Shown here: positions 25,213 through 34,195 of the stretch, piece after piece
Numbering within the stretch: position 1 is the first letter of the stretch
Layout of the letters: each line of letters begins with the position of its first letter
NCBI GenBank assembly: GCA_036003045.1
Contig: DASYSS010000057.1
Coordinates: 62,001-126,000, forward strand
DNA: 64,000 nucleotides
Direction: 5' to 3'
Source: Gemmatimonadaceae bacterium
GTDB lineage: Bacteria > Gemmatimonadota > Gemmatimonadetes > Gemmatimonadales > Gemmatimonadaceae
The notes under the pieces: generated by a model
What the model was told of the DNA's origin: nothing
What the model saw: only the letters and a program-made list of their open reading frames with translations
The model's database searches: none
Translations under genes and position numbers: made by a program

Positions 25213-26658
25213 TCACATCGGCACGACGTCGTCCGGCTTCCACGTCTGATCGAAGAACGGCTCGAGCGGACCATAGAAACGGAACAGCACGAACCACCCT
25301 TTGCCCGGACGCGTCTGGATCCAGTTCTTCTCTTTTCCGGGCGGCGCCGCCGGCCCGAAGAAGACGTCGATCGAATCGTCGTCGTTCAGCTTGGGGCCCG
25401 TGTATGTGCTCACCGAGGGAAACGGCTGGTCGTTGCGCAGCAGCGACCGGCTGTCGGCGTCGTAGGCAACCACCGACCAGAAGTTCTTGACCGGAACATC
25501 GGCGGGAAGATGAAGGCGATAGTTCTTTCCGCCGTCGAAGAACGCGCCGGTCGCGTCGCGCGGCGTGAACAGATACTGCGACCCGGAGCCGACGTGCTTC
25601 TCGACCATCGCCGGCGACATTCCGATCGCGATGTAGGCGAAGCTCGCGCGCCGGTCGGTGTTGGTGAACCCCTGGCTGTCGAACTTCGCGCTGCCGCCGA
25701 CGAACGCCCACTCCCAGCGACGGTCCGGATACACGAGACGGGCGTCGTCCTGTGACGCGAAGCTGTTCGTGCGTGCGATCGCTTCGGCGAACTGCGCCGC
25801 TTCGTCGAGCAGCTTGCGCCGCTCGGGGTCGGGCTGGAATGGCTTGCCGTGCTCGATGCCGACCGCGGCGAGCTGGAAGCGATCCTGGTCCGAAAACCGA
25901 TCGGCGGGCTCACGCTCGACGATCCAGGCGAGATCGTCGAAGAAACGCGCGTCGTCGGTGAAGACGGTGTCGATCGGTTGCTGCGACGCATCGACGAACG
26001 CGGTCGGGGTCGGAGCGTCCGCCTTGCTCAGCGGATAGATCTTCGTCGTCTTGATGAGATCGACCGCCGGCAGGGTCTTGCCGTCAACCTGAAAGCCGCG
26101 CACGCCCAGACTCGCGCAGTATGTCGGCGATTTGACGACGATGTAGCCCTCGCGGACGTCATCCCTGTAGTCGGGCGGCAGCACGAGGAACTTGCCTCCC
26201 TTCCCCTTGTCGACTCCGGTCGTGCCGATGTCCGCGAGCGAGTTCTGCCACAGATCGCTGATGACGCCGAGCATCGACGGTGGAACCTCGATGACCACCG
26301 GGCCGTCGCGCTTGAGGTCGAGCGACGCCAGTCCGTAGATCGTCTCGGTGTTTCCGGTCAGGAGCAGCGACGCCGCGTCCATGAGCGTTTCCCAAATCAC
26401 GACCTGGTTCGGCTTCCCCGCGCCGGCCTCGATCACACTCCGCCAGACGTGCAGCCATGAGACCGGCGGCATGTGGACGAGGTACGCTTCCACCGCGCGA
26501 ATGAACACGAGCGAGTTGCGCAGCTGGCTCGCCGCGGGCCCGGCCGGGAAGCTGTTCTGGAACTCGAATGCTCCGAACCGCGTCCTGACCGTTTCCGTAC
26601 CGAACCAGCCGTGTCCCTTCGTCGGCTTGGCCGGAGTCCCTTTCACCTGCGTCGCCAT
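25213..26658 (-). CDS. DUF1254/DUF1214 domain protein 1
   Basis: This 481-residue protein has an N-terminal DUF1254 domain (about 30-180) and a C-terminal DUF1214 domain (about 370-475, with NFWSVVAYDADSRSL and the NWIQTRPGKGWF segment). The family is often next to sulfatases and Rieske or lipid genes but has no known reaction. There is no signal peptide. It lies 23 bases after sulfatase 1 and is surely cotranscribed with it. Confidence 0.88.
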   Translation of the reverse strand: MATQVKGTPAKPTKGHGWFGTETVRTRFGAFEFQNSFPAGPAASQLRNSLVFIRAVEAYLVHMPPVSWLHVWRSVIEAGAGKPNQVVIWETLMDAASLLLTGNTETIYGLASLDLKRDGPVVIEVPPSMLGVISDLWQNSLADIGTTGVDKGKGGKFLVLPPDYRDDVREGYIVVKSPTYCASLGVRGFQVDGKTLPAVDLIKTTKIYPLSKADAPTPTAFVDASQQPIDTVFTDDARFFDDLAWIVEREPADRFSDQDRFQLAAVGIEHGKPFQPDPERRKLLDEAAQFAEAIARTNSFASQDDARLVYPDRRWEWAFVGGSAKFDSQGFTNTDRRASFAYIAIGMSPAMVEKHVGSGSQYLFTPRDATGAFFDGGKNYRLHLPADVPVKNFWSVVAYDADSRSLLRNDQPFPSVSTYTGPKLNDDDSIDVFFGPAAPPGKEKNWIQTRPGKGWFVLFRFYGPLEPFFDQTWKPDDVVPM

Positions 26659-26681
26659 CGACAGCTCCTCCCCTCCCGCCG

Positions 26682-29009
26682 CTAGTCTCGCGCGAACGCG
26701 CCGACCGCTTCTTTCTCCAGGTCCAGGTAGACGTCGTCGCCGACGTCGAACGCGACGCCGAGGATCGTGCCGTCCGTGAACGTGCCTGGTGCCTCGTATT
26801 CATGGCTTACACGGTCTTCGCTGTCGTAGCCGACGCACAATCCGTCGCCGGACAGAGTGAAATGGCCGCTTTGCGTCCGCATCGGTCCTTCGGCGACGAC
26901 TTTGTCGTCGACGTACAGCTGCGTCTTGCCGAGGGACTCACCGTATTTGCCGGACTTCTCTCTCACGAACGCCATGCCCACCGCGTGGTTACCGGGATCC
27001 AGCGGCGGCGACACGAATTTCTGTTCGGGGTGAATGCCGAGAAAGTTGTAGACGTAGTAGAGCCGGCGATCCTTGATGAACAGCGTGTGGCCGCCGAAGC
27101 GCGATCCGTGCGCGAAGATCACGCCGTGCGAGTCCGACGTGAGCTTGACGTCGGCGATGATCTTGTACGATCGGCCGCGAATGTTGACCGCGACGCCCTC
27201 GGGCACGGGCGATGTGCCGGGCAGATAGATGTACCGCGAACGCGGCGGCTCAGGGAGCGGGTGCCGGATCGTGAGCAGCTCGACGGCCGTTCGATCGTCC
27301 AGCGGCAGCACGCAGTTCTTGTCGGCTTCGTCGAACCACGCCTTGATCAGCTCATCGAGCTTTGCCGGGTTCTCTTTGGCGAGATCCTTGGCCTCGGCGC
27401 GGTCGGCGTCGACGTGGAACAGCTCCCACTTGTCCTTGTCGAAGTGCCCGACGCCGCTGATGGGCGCGTGGAGCGCCGCCGCCTTCCAACCGTCTTTCCA
27501 GATTCCTCGAGTGCCGAGCATCGCGTAGTACTGCACTTTCTTCGTCGTCGGGGCGTCGGCGCCGTCGAATGTGTAGCGCATCGACACGCCGTTCAGCGGG
27601 TACTGGTCGACGCCGCGATACACCTTCGGCATCTCGAGACCGACGACGTCGAGAATCGTGGGGACGATGTCGGTCGAGTGGTGATACTGATGCCGCACCT
27701 CCCCCTTGGCCTTGATTCCCTTGGGCCAGTGAATGACGAGCGGGTCGCAGGTGCCGCCGGAGAATTGCGAGTAACGCTTGAACATCTGGAACGGCGTGCT
27801 GAACGCGACTGCCCAACCCGTCGGATAGTGGTTGTACGTCTCCGGGCCGCCGAGCTGGTCGAGGTACTTCATGTTCTCGGCGATGTCGTCCGGGTAGCCG
27901 TTGAAGAATTTGTTCTCGTTCACCGAGCCGTTCGGCGTTCCCTCGCCCGACGCGCCGTTGTCGGCGCAATAGAAGACGACCGTGTTCTCGAGCTGCTTGG
28001 TCTTTTCGAGATACTCGATGATGCGGCCGACCTGAGCGTCGGTGTACTCGGAGAACCCGGCGTAGACCTCGGCCATGCGCGCGAAGAGTGTCTTTTCGTC
28101 CGCGCTGAGCGTGTCCCACGGGCGCACCATGTCGGCCGGCGCGGTGTCGGCGACGTCCTTCGGCAACGGATTGAGCGGCGTGAGCGCGGTGTCCTTGGGC
28201 AGGATGCCTTTCGCGATCATTTGCTGGAGGACATCGTCGCGATAGGCCTCGTACCCGTCGTCGAACTTTCCCTTGTACTTGTCGGCGTACTCTTTGGGAG
28301 AGTGGTGCGGCGCATGGTTCGCGCCGGGACAGAACCACATGAACCACGGTTTCGACGGGTTCGCCGACTGCTGGTCGCGAAGCATCCGGATGGCCTGGTC
28401 CGCGAGATCCTTCGACAGGTGGTAGCCGTGCTCCGGCGTGTCCGGTTGCTCGGTGAAGTGGTTGTCGTCGACGAGCTCGGGATACCAGTTGTTGGTCTCG
28501 CCGCCGAGGAAACCGTAGAAGCGGTCGAAGCCTTTTTGCAGCGGCCATTCGGAGCGACTGCCTCCGCTCGAGATGTCCTCGACCGGCACGTTGTGATTCT
28601 TGCCGAGCCAGAACGTGCTGTAGCCGTTGTCCTGAAGCACTTGCCCGATCGTCGCGCATTCGGCCGGCAGGCGTCCGGCGGCGCCGGGAAATCCGTCGGT
28701 CGCTTCGGTGATCGAGGCGCACCGGTTCACGTTGTGGTTGCGACCGGTGAGGAAGGTCGAACGAGTCGGCGAGCAGAGGGCGGTCGTGTGCCACTGCGAG
28801 TACATCAAACCGTTGTCGGCGAGCTTCTGCAGCGTCGGCATGTTGATGCGTCCGCCGAACGGTGACCACGCAGCGAGCCCGGTGTCGTCGTAGAGAACGA
28901 TCAGAACGTTCGGCGCGCCGCTCGGCGCCTTCTTCAGCTCGTACGGTTTCCAGTCCGGCTTGGAATCGCGAACGTCGAGCTTGATGACGCCTTTGAACGG
29001 CTCGGTCAT
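26682..29009 (-). CDS. Arylsulfatase 1 (formylglycine-dependent)
   Basis: The 775-residue type I sulfatase has metal-binding Asp41-Asp42 and the maturation motif Cys79-Ser-Pro-Thr-Arg83, whose Cys must be oxidised to formylglycine. The C-terminal 200 residues form a beta-rich domain common in large arylsulfatases. It hydrolyses sulfate esters with calcium or magnesium in the site. There is no signal peptide, so it may be cytoplasmic. GAGAGGAG precedes the ATG. The 76 bases upstream hold two adjacent copies of the window's TTGGAC-type operator. A matching FGE gene lies at 47.3 kb. Confidence 0.95.
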   Translation of the reverse strand: MTEPFKGVIKLDVRDSKPDWKPYELKKAPSGAPNVLIVLYDDTGLAAWSPFGGRINMPTLQKLADNGLMYSQWHTTALCSPTRSTFLTGRNHNVNRCASITEATDGFPGAAGRLPAECATIGQVLQDNGYSTFWLGKNHNVPVEDISSGGSRSEWPLQKGFDRFYGFLGGETNNWYPELVDDNHFTEQPDTPEHGYHLSKDLADQAIRMLRDQQSANPSKPWFMWFCPGANHAPHHSPKEYADKYKGKFDDGYEAYRDDVLQQMIAKGILPKDTALTPLNPLPKDVADTAPADMVRPWDTLSADEKTLFARMAEVYAGFSEYTDAQVGRIIEYLEKTKQLENTVVFYCADNGASGEGTPNGSVNENKFFNGYPDDIAENMKYLDQLGGPETYNHYPTGWAVAFSTPFQMFKRYSQFSGGTCDPLVIHWPKGIKAKGEVRHQYHHSTDIVPTILDVVGLEMPKVYRGVDQYPLNGVSMRYTFDGADAPTTKKVQYYAMLGTRGIWKDGWKAAALHAPISGVGHFDKDKWELFHVDADRAEAKDLAKENPAKLDELIKAWFDEADKNCVLPLDDRTAVELLTIRHPLPEPPRSRYIYLPGTSPVPEGVAVNIRGRSYKIIADVKLTSDSHGVIFAHGSRFGGHTLFIKDRRLYYVYNFLGIHPEQKFVSPPLDPGNHAVGMAFVREKSGKYGESLGKTQLYVDDKVVAEGPMRTQSGHFTLSGDGLCVGYDSEDRVSHEYEAPGTFTDGTILGVAFDVGDDVYLDLEKEAVGAFARD

Positions 29010-29048
29010 GCAGTCTCCTCTCGGTTGGCCCGCGCATACTGCCCACGC

Positions 29049-29080
29049 ATGGACCGAAGGTCCATCGGACTTTGGCCCAA
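29049..29080. promoter_or_regulatory. Tandem TTGGAC-type operator upstream of sulfatase 1
   Basis: ATGGACC-GAA-GGTCCAT (29049-29065) abuts TCGGAC-TTTG-GCCCAA (29065-29080). The second fits TTGGAC-N4-GTCCAA at 10 of 12 positions. The pair is 40-71 bases from the sulfatase start codon. Confidence 0.6.
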
Positions 29081-29085
29081 GCGAC

Positions 29086-30039
29086 TCAGCCCGCCGGCTG
29101 CGCCTCGGGGAACGTCCACGTGCCGTGGAGAATCGCCGGGCACGGGCGATACAACCGCACGGTGTAGTTCCACCCGGGCATGATGGGGAGACAGTTCGGC
29201 AGCGCGCCGTCGCATGTGCCGAAGTGCACCGTCACCGATTGATCCTCGTTCCTCTTCGCGGTGAGATTGTTGATCGTATACGCGTCGAACGGGTTCGGCT
29301 CGAAGTAGCCTTGTGCGTTGTAAACGCTGATCGACCAGAATCCGTCCACCGGCACGTCGCGCACGGTGAGTCGGTACGGCGTGACACCGTCGTTTTTCTC
29401 CGGTATCACGTTGAGATACGTCGCGTCGCGCTCCGGATTGCCGCCCCAGGCCATCGCGCTGCCGATCAGATGGCGCACCGGATCGACCTCGGCTCGCGTG
29501 CCAAACATGCGGCGCGAGTCGGCGACGGTCGTTCCCAGGGCCAGCAACGCCTCCCGGACTGTTCTTTCCGTGGTGAGATCCCAGTCGGGGAGCTCGAGCG
29601 ACCCGCGATCGCTCTGGCCGACGAGAATCGCGTCCTGGAGCGCGCGGGCCGCTTTCAGGTCCTCCGCATCGTTCGGGTTCACGAGCGTGCGGACCGCGAT
29701 CATGACGTAGCGCGTGCCAAGCCGGTCTTTCGTATAGGTGTAGCGCCCCTTGCCGTAGACGACGCCGGCGGCGTACTGGTCTTCGTCGATCACCATCATC
29801 GACATGAACCGGGAGCCAGGGTCCGGCAACGTGATCGTCACCGGACCCGCGTCGAGATCGAAGACAGCCGACGAGTACAGCGTGTCCCGGTTCGGGCGCA
29901 CGACCGTTTGATTGTCCACCGGCATCACGTCGCGACGGTGGTGGAATTTCCCGAGGCCGCCGGCCTGTTCCACGGCGCTCGCGAAATACAAGTCTGTTTC
30001 CGCGCGGTTGAAGTTGTCGGCCGTTACGAGGCTGATCAT
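29086..30039 (-). CDS. DUF1254/DUF1214 domain protein 2
   Basis: The 317-residue protein has the DUF1254 opening (VVRPNRDTLYSSAVFDLDAG) and a DUF1214 C-terminus (VDGFWSISVYNAQGYF, then WNYTVRLYRP). It is shorter than the first copy and distinct in sequence. It sits between the two sulfatase genes, 18 bases after sulfatase 2, in the same operon. Role unknown; association with sulfatases suggests a shared substrate. Confidence 0.88.
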   Translation of the reverse strand: MISLVTADNFNRAETDLYFASAVEQAGGLGKFHHRRDVMPVDNQTVVRPNRDTLYSSAVFDLDAGPVTITLPDPGSRFMSMMVIDEDQYAAGVVYGKGRYTYTKDRLGTRYVMIAVRTLVNPNDAEDLKAARALQDAILVGQSDRGSLELPDWDLTTERTVREALLALGTTVADSRRMFGTRAEVDPVRHLIGSAMAWGGNPERDATYLNVIPEKNDGVTPYRLTVRDVPVDGFWSISVYNAQGYFEPNPFDAYTINNLTAKRNEDQSVTVHFGTCDGALPNCLPIMPGWNYTVRLYRPCPAILHGTWTFPEAQPAG

Positions 30040-30057
30040 CGGACGCTCCGTGGACAG

Positions 30058-31599
30058 CTAGCCGGCCTTGGGCATGAGCTTGGCGACGACCTCGTCGAGA
30101 TTGAACGCGGCGGGCTTCGCGCGGATGGGAAACTCCTTGAACGACTCCATCCACTGCGCGGCGATGGCCTGAGCGGGAATCAGCAAGAACGCGCGATCCA
30201 CCATCCACTTGTCGTAGAACAGGGAGCTGTCCTCGCCCGCTTCGAATGGATCTGAGCGCATGTTGTAGAACTTTGGTATGCGCATTGTCGAAAACGGCTC
30301 GCGCCAGACGTCCAGTCCCTGTGCGCGTTGCTCGTCGAACGACGCTTTCCATTGGTGGACGCGGATCGCCAGCAGCTCTCCGTCGTCGCTCCAATAAAGG
30401 AACCCTTCGCGAGGGCAGTTCTCGACCTCGCCCCTCAAGAACGGCAAGAGGTTGTAGCCGTCGAGATGCACCTTGAAGGTTCGTCCGTCGATGGCATATC
30501 CCTTCTTGACCTTTTCGACGAGATCGGGCTCCCCAGCCGCCGCCGCGAACGTGGGGATCATGTCCTGCAGGGAACAGATGTCGTTTATGACTCGGCCCGG
30601 TTTGAGCACACCTGGCCACCGCATCACGAATGGGACGCGCCAGCCGCCCTCGAAGTTGGTGTCCTTCTCGGCGCGGAACGGCGAACAGCCGCCATCCGGC
30701 CACGACATCTTCTCCGCTCCATTGTCCGTCGTGAACACGACGACGGTGTTGTCGGCGACGCCAAGCTCCTCGAGCTTCTGGAGTAGCTGACCGACGTAGC
30801 CGTCGAGCTCCACCATGCCGTCCGGGTAGACTCCCAGGCCCGTCTTCCCCTTGGATGACGGCTTGAGGTGCGTGAAGATGTGCATGCGCGTCGTGTTGAA
30901 GTAGCAGAACCAGGGCGCGCCTTGTTTCGTCTTTCGCTCCATGAAGTCGAGAGCGCTCGCGAGGAACTCCTCGTCGACCGTCTCCATCCGCTTCGTGTCG
31001 AGCGGGCCGGTGTTCTCGATCGTCTGCTTGCCGACTTTGCCGAACTGGGCGTCGATGGTCGTGTCGTCCGTGTCGGTTGCCTTGCAACGGAGCACGCCGC
31101 GCGGTCCGTACTTTTTGCGGAACGCCGGGTCCTTCGGGTAGTCCGGGTTCTCAGGCTCTTGCTCGGCGTTCAAGTGATACAGGTTGCCGAAGAACTCGTC
31201 GAATCCGTGCACCGTCGGCAGATGCTCGTTCCGGTCACCGAGGTGGTTCTTGCCGAACTGTCCCGTGGCGTAGCCGAGATTCTTCAGGAATTGCGCGATC
31301 GTCGGGTCTTCGGCGCTCAGTCCGAGCGTCGCGCCCGGCAGACCCACCTTGGTGAGCCCGGTGCGAATCGGCGACTGGCCGGTGATGAATGCGGCTCTCC
31401 CGGCGGTGCAGCTCTGCTGACCATAAAAGTCCGTGAAGAGCGCGCCTTCCCGCGCGATGCGGTCGATGTTGGGCGTGCGATAACCCATGATGCCGAGATT
31501 GTACGCGCTGACGTTGAACCAGCCGATGTCATCCGACATGATGAACAGAATGTTCGGCTTGTTGGCGGCCGGCGGCGTCTGTTTGGTCTGCGTGGCCAT
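30058..31599 (-). CDS. Arylsulfatase 2 (formylglycine-dependent, CxAxR type)
   Basis: The 513-residue sulfatase has Asp23-Asp24 for metal and the motif Cys64-Thr-Ala-Gly-Arg68. The middle Ala in place of Pro is a known variant of the formylglycine signature. Other landmarks are TDNGAEKMSWPDGG and GKNHLGDRNE. No signal peptide is seen. It is probably the second gene of the operon that starts with the DUF202 protein. Confidence 0.94.
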   Translation of the reverse strand: MATQTKQTPPAANKPNILFIMSDDIGWFNVSAYNLGIMGYRTPNIDRIAREGALFTDFYGQQSCTAGRAAFITGQSPIRTGLTKVGLPGATLGLSAEDPTIAQFLKNLGYATGQFGKNHLGDRNEHLPTVHGFDEFFGNLYHLNAEQEPENPDYPKDPAFRKKYGPRGVLRCKATDTDDTTIDAQFGKVGKQTIENTGPLDTKRMETVDEEFLASALDFMERKTKQGAPWFCYFNTTRMHIFTHLKPSSKGKTGLGVYPDGMVELDGYVGQLLQKLEELGVADNTVVVFTTDNGAEKMSWPDGGCSPFRAEKDTNFEGGWRVPFVMRWPGVLKPGRVINDICSLQDMIPTFAAAAGEPDLVEKVKKGYAIDGRTFKVHLDGYNLLPFLRGEVENCPREGFLYWSDDGELLAIRVHQWKASFDEQRAQGLDVWREPFSTMRIPKFYNMRSDPFEAGEDSSLFYDKWMVDRAFLLIPAQAIAAQWMESFKEFPIRAKPAAFNLDEVVAKLMPKAG

Positions 31600-31661
31600 T
31601 CGGTGTCTCCGGAAGGCAGGTCACTGATTGATTCGTCGATCGAATCGTGCGCGAGCGAGTG

Positions 31662-32144
31662 TCAGCCGAACGGTCCGACGTGGAACGCGAGACTCATCAC
31701 GGCGAGCAGGCCGACGACGAGCAGCAATAGCGCCACGACCAGCGTGTACGACCGAGGAAACCGGCTTTCGCCGTGTACCAAGCCTTCGGCGCGCATCATC
31801 TCACGCTCGGCGCGCAACCCCGCCATGAACGCGAGGTGATAGCCGATTCCGACCACGAGCATCACGAGGCCGAGCACGACCAGCGAGAGGCCGAATCGGC
31901 GCGCCTGCCCGTGGGGGGATCGCGTGATCAACCCAGTCTCCGCCACGTGCTCGAAGAACTGGTAAATCGTGAAGCCGAAGCTGATCAATGACAGCGACGT
32001 TCGAATCACCGACATCAGCGTGCGGTCCGCGCTCATGCGCGTGCGCTGGAACGACATGCCGGTCCGTCGGGCCGAGAGCTCGACCGCCGGGTCGTCGAAG
32101 GAATTCGCGGCCGACTTCGGCGAGGCCGGTTCGTCAGAGGCCAT
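31662..32144 (-). CDS. DUF202/YidH family membrane protein
   Basis: The 160-residue protein has the DUF202 signature (SADRTLMSVIRTSLSLISFGF, seen as landmarks around residues 38-58) and three membrane helices. Inner-membrane proteins of this family have unknown function. It heads the sulfatase operon and is divergent from the BASS-type transporter, with two TTGGAC-type sites in the shared intergenic region. Confidence 0.88.
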   Translation of the reverse strand: MASDEPASPKSAANSFDDPAVELSARRTGMSFQRTRMSADRTLMSVIRTSLSLISFGFTIYQFFEHVAETGLITRSPHGQARRFGLSLVVLGLVMLVVGIGYHLAFMAGLRAEREMMRAEGLVHGESRFPRSYTLVVALLLLVVGLLAVMSLAFHVGPFG

Positions 32145-32208
32145 ACGTCGCTTTCACGATCGAAGCTGGAATGGGCGCAACCTGCGCTCGAGCGCGCGAC
32201 GCACCCCA

Positions 32209-32255
32209 TTGGACTTTCGCCACACGGCGCGGGACCGGATCGGACCAAATGCCAA
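32209..32255. promoter_or_regulatory. Two TTGGAC-type sites between DUF202 and transporter genes
   Basis: TTGGAC-TTTC-GCCACA (32209-32224) and TCGGAC-CAAA-TGCCAA (32240-32255) have one good half-site each and degenerate partners. They lie in the divergent promoter region. Confidence 0.4.
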
Positions 32256-32291
32256 TGGGACCGCTGACGGGCGAGACGTACGCTCGAAGCC

Positions 32292-33251
32292 ATGCTGCAC
32301 GCCATCGTGATCGTGGCGAAGGCCGCGTTCATTCTGCCGATCGTCAAGGTGAGCCTCGCGCTCGCCGTGCTTGCCATCGGACTTCGCTCGAGCGAGGGAG
32401 ACGCCCTCTGGCTTGTTCGTCACCCGGGGTTGCTCGCGCGATCGATCCTGTCGATGAACGTCATCGTCCCGCTCGTCGCGCTCGCGGTCACGCAAGCGCT
32501 CGGCGTTCAGCCGGCGGTCAAAGTCGCGCTGGTCGCGGCGTCCATTTCTCCCGTGCCGCCGATCCTGCCGAACCAGACGGGAAAGGCAGGCGGCGAATCG
32601 GCGTATGCGATCGGATTGCTCACCGTCGTTTCACTCGTCGCCATCGTGCTCGTACCCATCAGCGTCGGGGCGCTCGCCGCGCTACTCGGCGCGTCGGCGC
32701 ATCTCGCCGCCGGCCCTGTTGCGATTCTGATGGGCGAGACCGTGCTCGTGCCGCTTGGCGTCGGACTCGTGCTTCGTCAACTCACGCCCACGTTTGCGGG
32801 ACGCCTCGCCACGCCAGTGAACGTGGTCGCCATGGTCGTGCTCGTGGCGGCGTTCCTGCTCATCCTCTTCGGCGCCTGGCCGGCGATGCGAAGTCTTATC
32901 GGCAACCGAGCGTTGGTGGCTGTTTTGATCGTCACCGCACTCGCGCTCTTTGTCGGCCACGAGCTCGGCGGACCTGTCGACGCGAACCGCCCGGTGCTCG
33001 CCCTCGCCTCGGCGCTGCGTCATCCGGCGGTTGCGATCGCCGTCGGCCTCGCGGCCTTTCCGAGCAGCAAGCTCGTGGCACCGGCGGTCCTCCTTCAATT
33101 CGTCGTGGCAGCCATCGCGGCGAGCCCTTATGTGAGGCGGTTCAAGCGGGTCGCGACGCGGTCGCGACAGATCGCGTTTCGGGATGCGCCGGTGACGCGA
33201 GCGAATCGCAATACGTCGCCGCGATCCAATCGGCCCATGCCACCCGGCTAG
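32292..33251 (+). CDS. Bile acid:sodium symporter (BASS)-like transporter
   Basis: The 319-residue protein has about nine or ten membrane helices and the conserved AASISPVPPILPNQTGKAGGE stretch (a BASS-like proline-rich segment around residue 80), plus a second conserved motif near RHPAVAIAVGLAAFP. It probably moves an organic anion with sodium across the inner membrane. It is divergent from the sulfatase operon, so a sulfated or desulfated anion is a reasonable, untested guess. Confidence 0.72.
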   Translation: MLHAIVIVAKAAFILPIVKVSLALAVLAIGLRSSEGDALWLVRHPGLLARSILSMNVIVPLVALAVTQALGVQPAVKVALVAASISPVPPILPNQTGKAGGESAYAIGLLTVVSLVAIVLVPISVGALAALLGASAHLAAGPVAILMGETVLVPLGVGLVLRQLTPTFAGRLATPVNVVAMVVLVAAFLLILFGAWPAMRSLIGNRALVAVLIVTALALFVGHELGGPVDANRPVLALASALRHPAVAIAVGLAAFPSSKLVAPAVLLQFVVAAIAASPYVRRFKRVATRSRQIAFRDAPVTRANRNTSPRSNRPMPPG

Positions 33252-33287
33252 CCGCGCTGGCCAACGGGACTCGCGCGTACGCCTCCT

Positions 33288-33304
33288 CCAAAGGTCCAAT
33301 TTGG
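33288..33304. promoter_or_regulatory. Half-site GGTCCAA inside CCAAA/TTTGG repeat
   Basis: GGTCCAA (33293-33299) is one half of the TTGGAC palindrome and is flanked by CCAAA and TTTGG. It lies 50 bases upstream of the DUF2092 gene. Confidence 0.3.
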
Positions 33305-33355
33305 CGGCTCTCTGGCCCGCGTGAGTTTCCGAAAGTCACTGATGCAGGAGTTGTA

Positions 33356-34195
33356 ATGAAGCACTCGAGAATTGGTGCGCGCGTCGCCGTCGGCATAGCG
33401 GCGCTCGCCGTGGCGGGGTTATCGCCGAGCCGGGCCGCCGCGCAGGACACCACCTACACGAAACCGGTCGCCGACTCGGCCGCCGGCGACGTCGACCGGA
33501 TCGACAAGGACGCCATCGACGCGCTCGAGAAAATGGGCGCATACCTTCGCACGCTCAAAGCGTTCAGCGTGCACGCCCTGGTCACGACGGAAGACGTCAT
33601 GGAAAACGGGCAGAAGGTCCAGCGCTCTTCGGTTGTCGATCTGACTGCGTCGAGGCCGGATAAGATGCGGGTCGAGATCGCGGATCAACGCCAGCCGCGC
33701 ACCCTGCTCTACGATGGCAAGACCTTCACGATGTGGGCGCCGCGCGTGAAATACTACGCGACGACCAACGCGCCGTCGACGATCATCGCTCTCATCGACA
33801 CGCTCGATGAGAGGTTCGACATCGACGTGCCGGGCGCCGATCTGTTCCGATGGGGAACCGCCGAGTCGGACGTCGCCAACATCACCGACGCGACCGACCT
33901 CGGCCCCGCGGCGATCAACGGCGTGACGTGCGAACAGTACGCCTTCCGGCAGGCGGGATTGGATTGGCAGATCTGGATTCAGCGAGGCGACTTCCCGCTG
34001 CCGCTCAAGCTGGTGCTCACCACGACCACCGACGAGGCGCGACCGCAGCATTCGTCGACCTACACGTGGAACCTCGCACCGTCGTACAACGACAAGGCGT
34101 TCGTCTTCGACCCACCGAGTGACGCCAAGAAGATCACGTTCGCCGACGTCGCCGCGGCCCGCGCCGCGGAAAAGAAAGCCGGGGGGTACAAATGA
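33356..34195 (+). CDS. Exported DUF2092 domain protein
   Basis: The 279-residue protein has a signal peptide (residues 1-30, ending RAAAQ) and a DUF2092 domain (about 60-250), a fold related to outer-membrane lipoprotein carriers (LolA/LppX-like). It is presumably periplasmic. AGGAG lies six bases before the ATG. It overlaps the next gene by ATGA, a pairing seen repeatedly for DUF2092 proteins. Confidence 0.82.
   Translation: MKHSRIGARVAVGIAALAVAGLSPSRAAAQDTTYTKPVADSAAGDVDRIDKDAIDALEKMGAYLRTLKAFSVHALVTTEDVMENGQKVQRSSVVDLTASRPDKMRVEIADQRQPRTLLYDGKTFTMWAPRVKYYATTNAPSTIIALIDTLDERFDIDVPGADLFRWGTAESDVANITDATDLGPAAINGVTCEQYAFRQAGLDWQIWIQRGDFPLPLKLVLTTTTDEARPQHSSTYTWNLAPSYNDKAFVFDPPSDAKKITFADVAAARAAEKKAGGYK

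Noticed and set aside
26802-28865. 687-codon open frame on the plus strand
   Set aside because: It lies opposite arylsulfatase 1, which has clear catalytic motifs; composition is that of an antisense shadow.
32292-33251. Idea that the BASS-like transporter carries sulfated steroids because sulfatases are nearby
   Set aside because: Sequence gives no substrate information; neighbourhood alone is too weak for a call.
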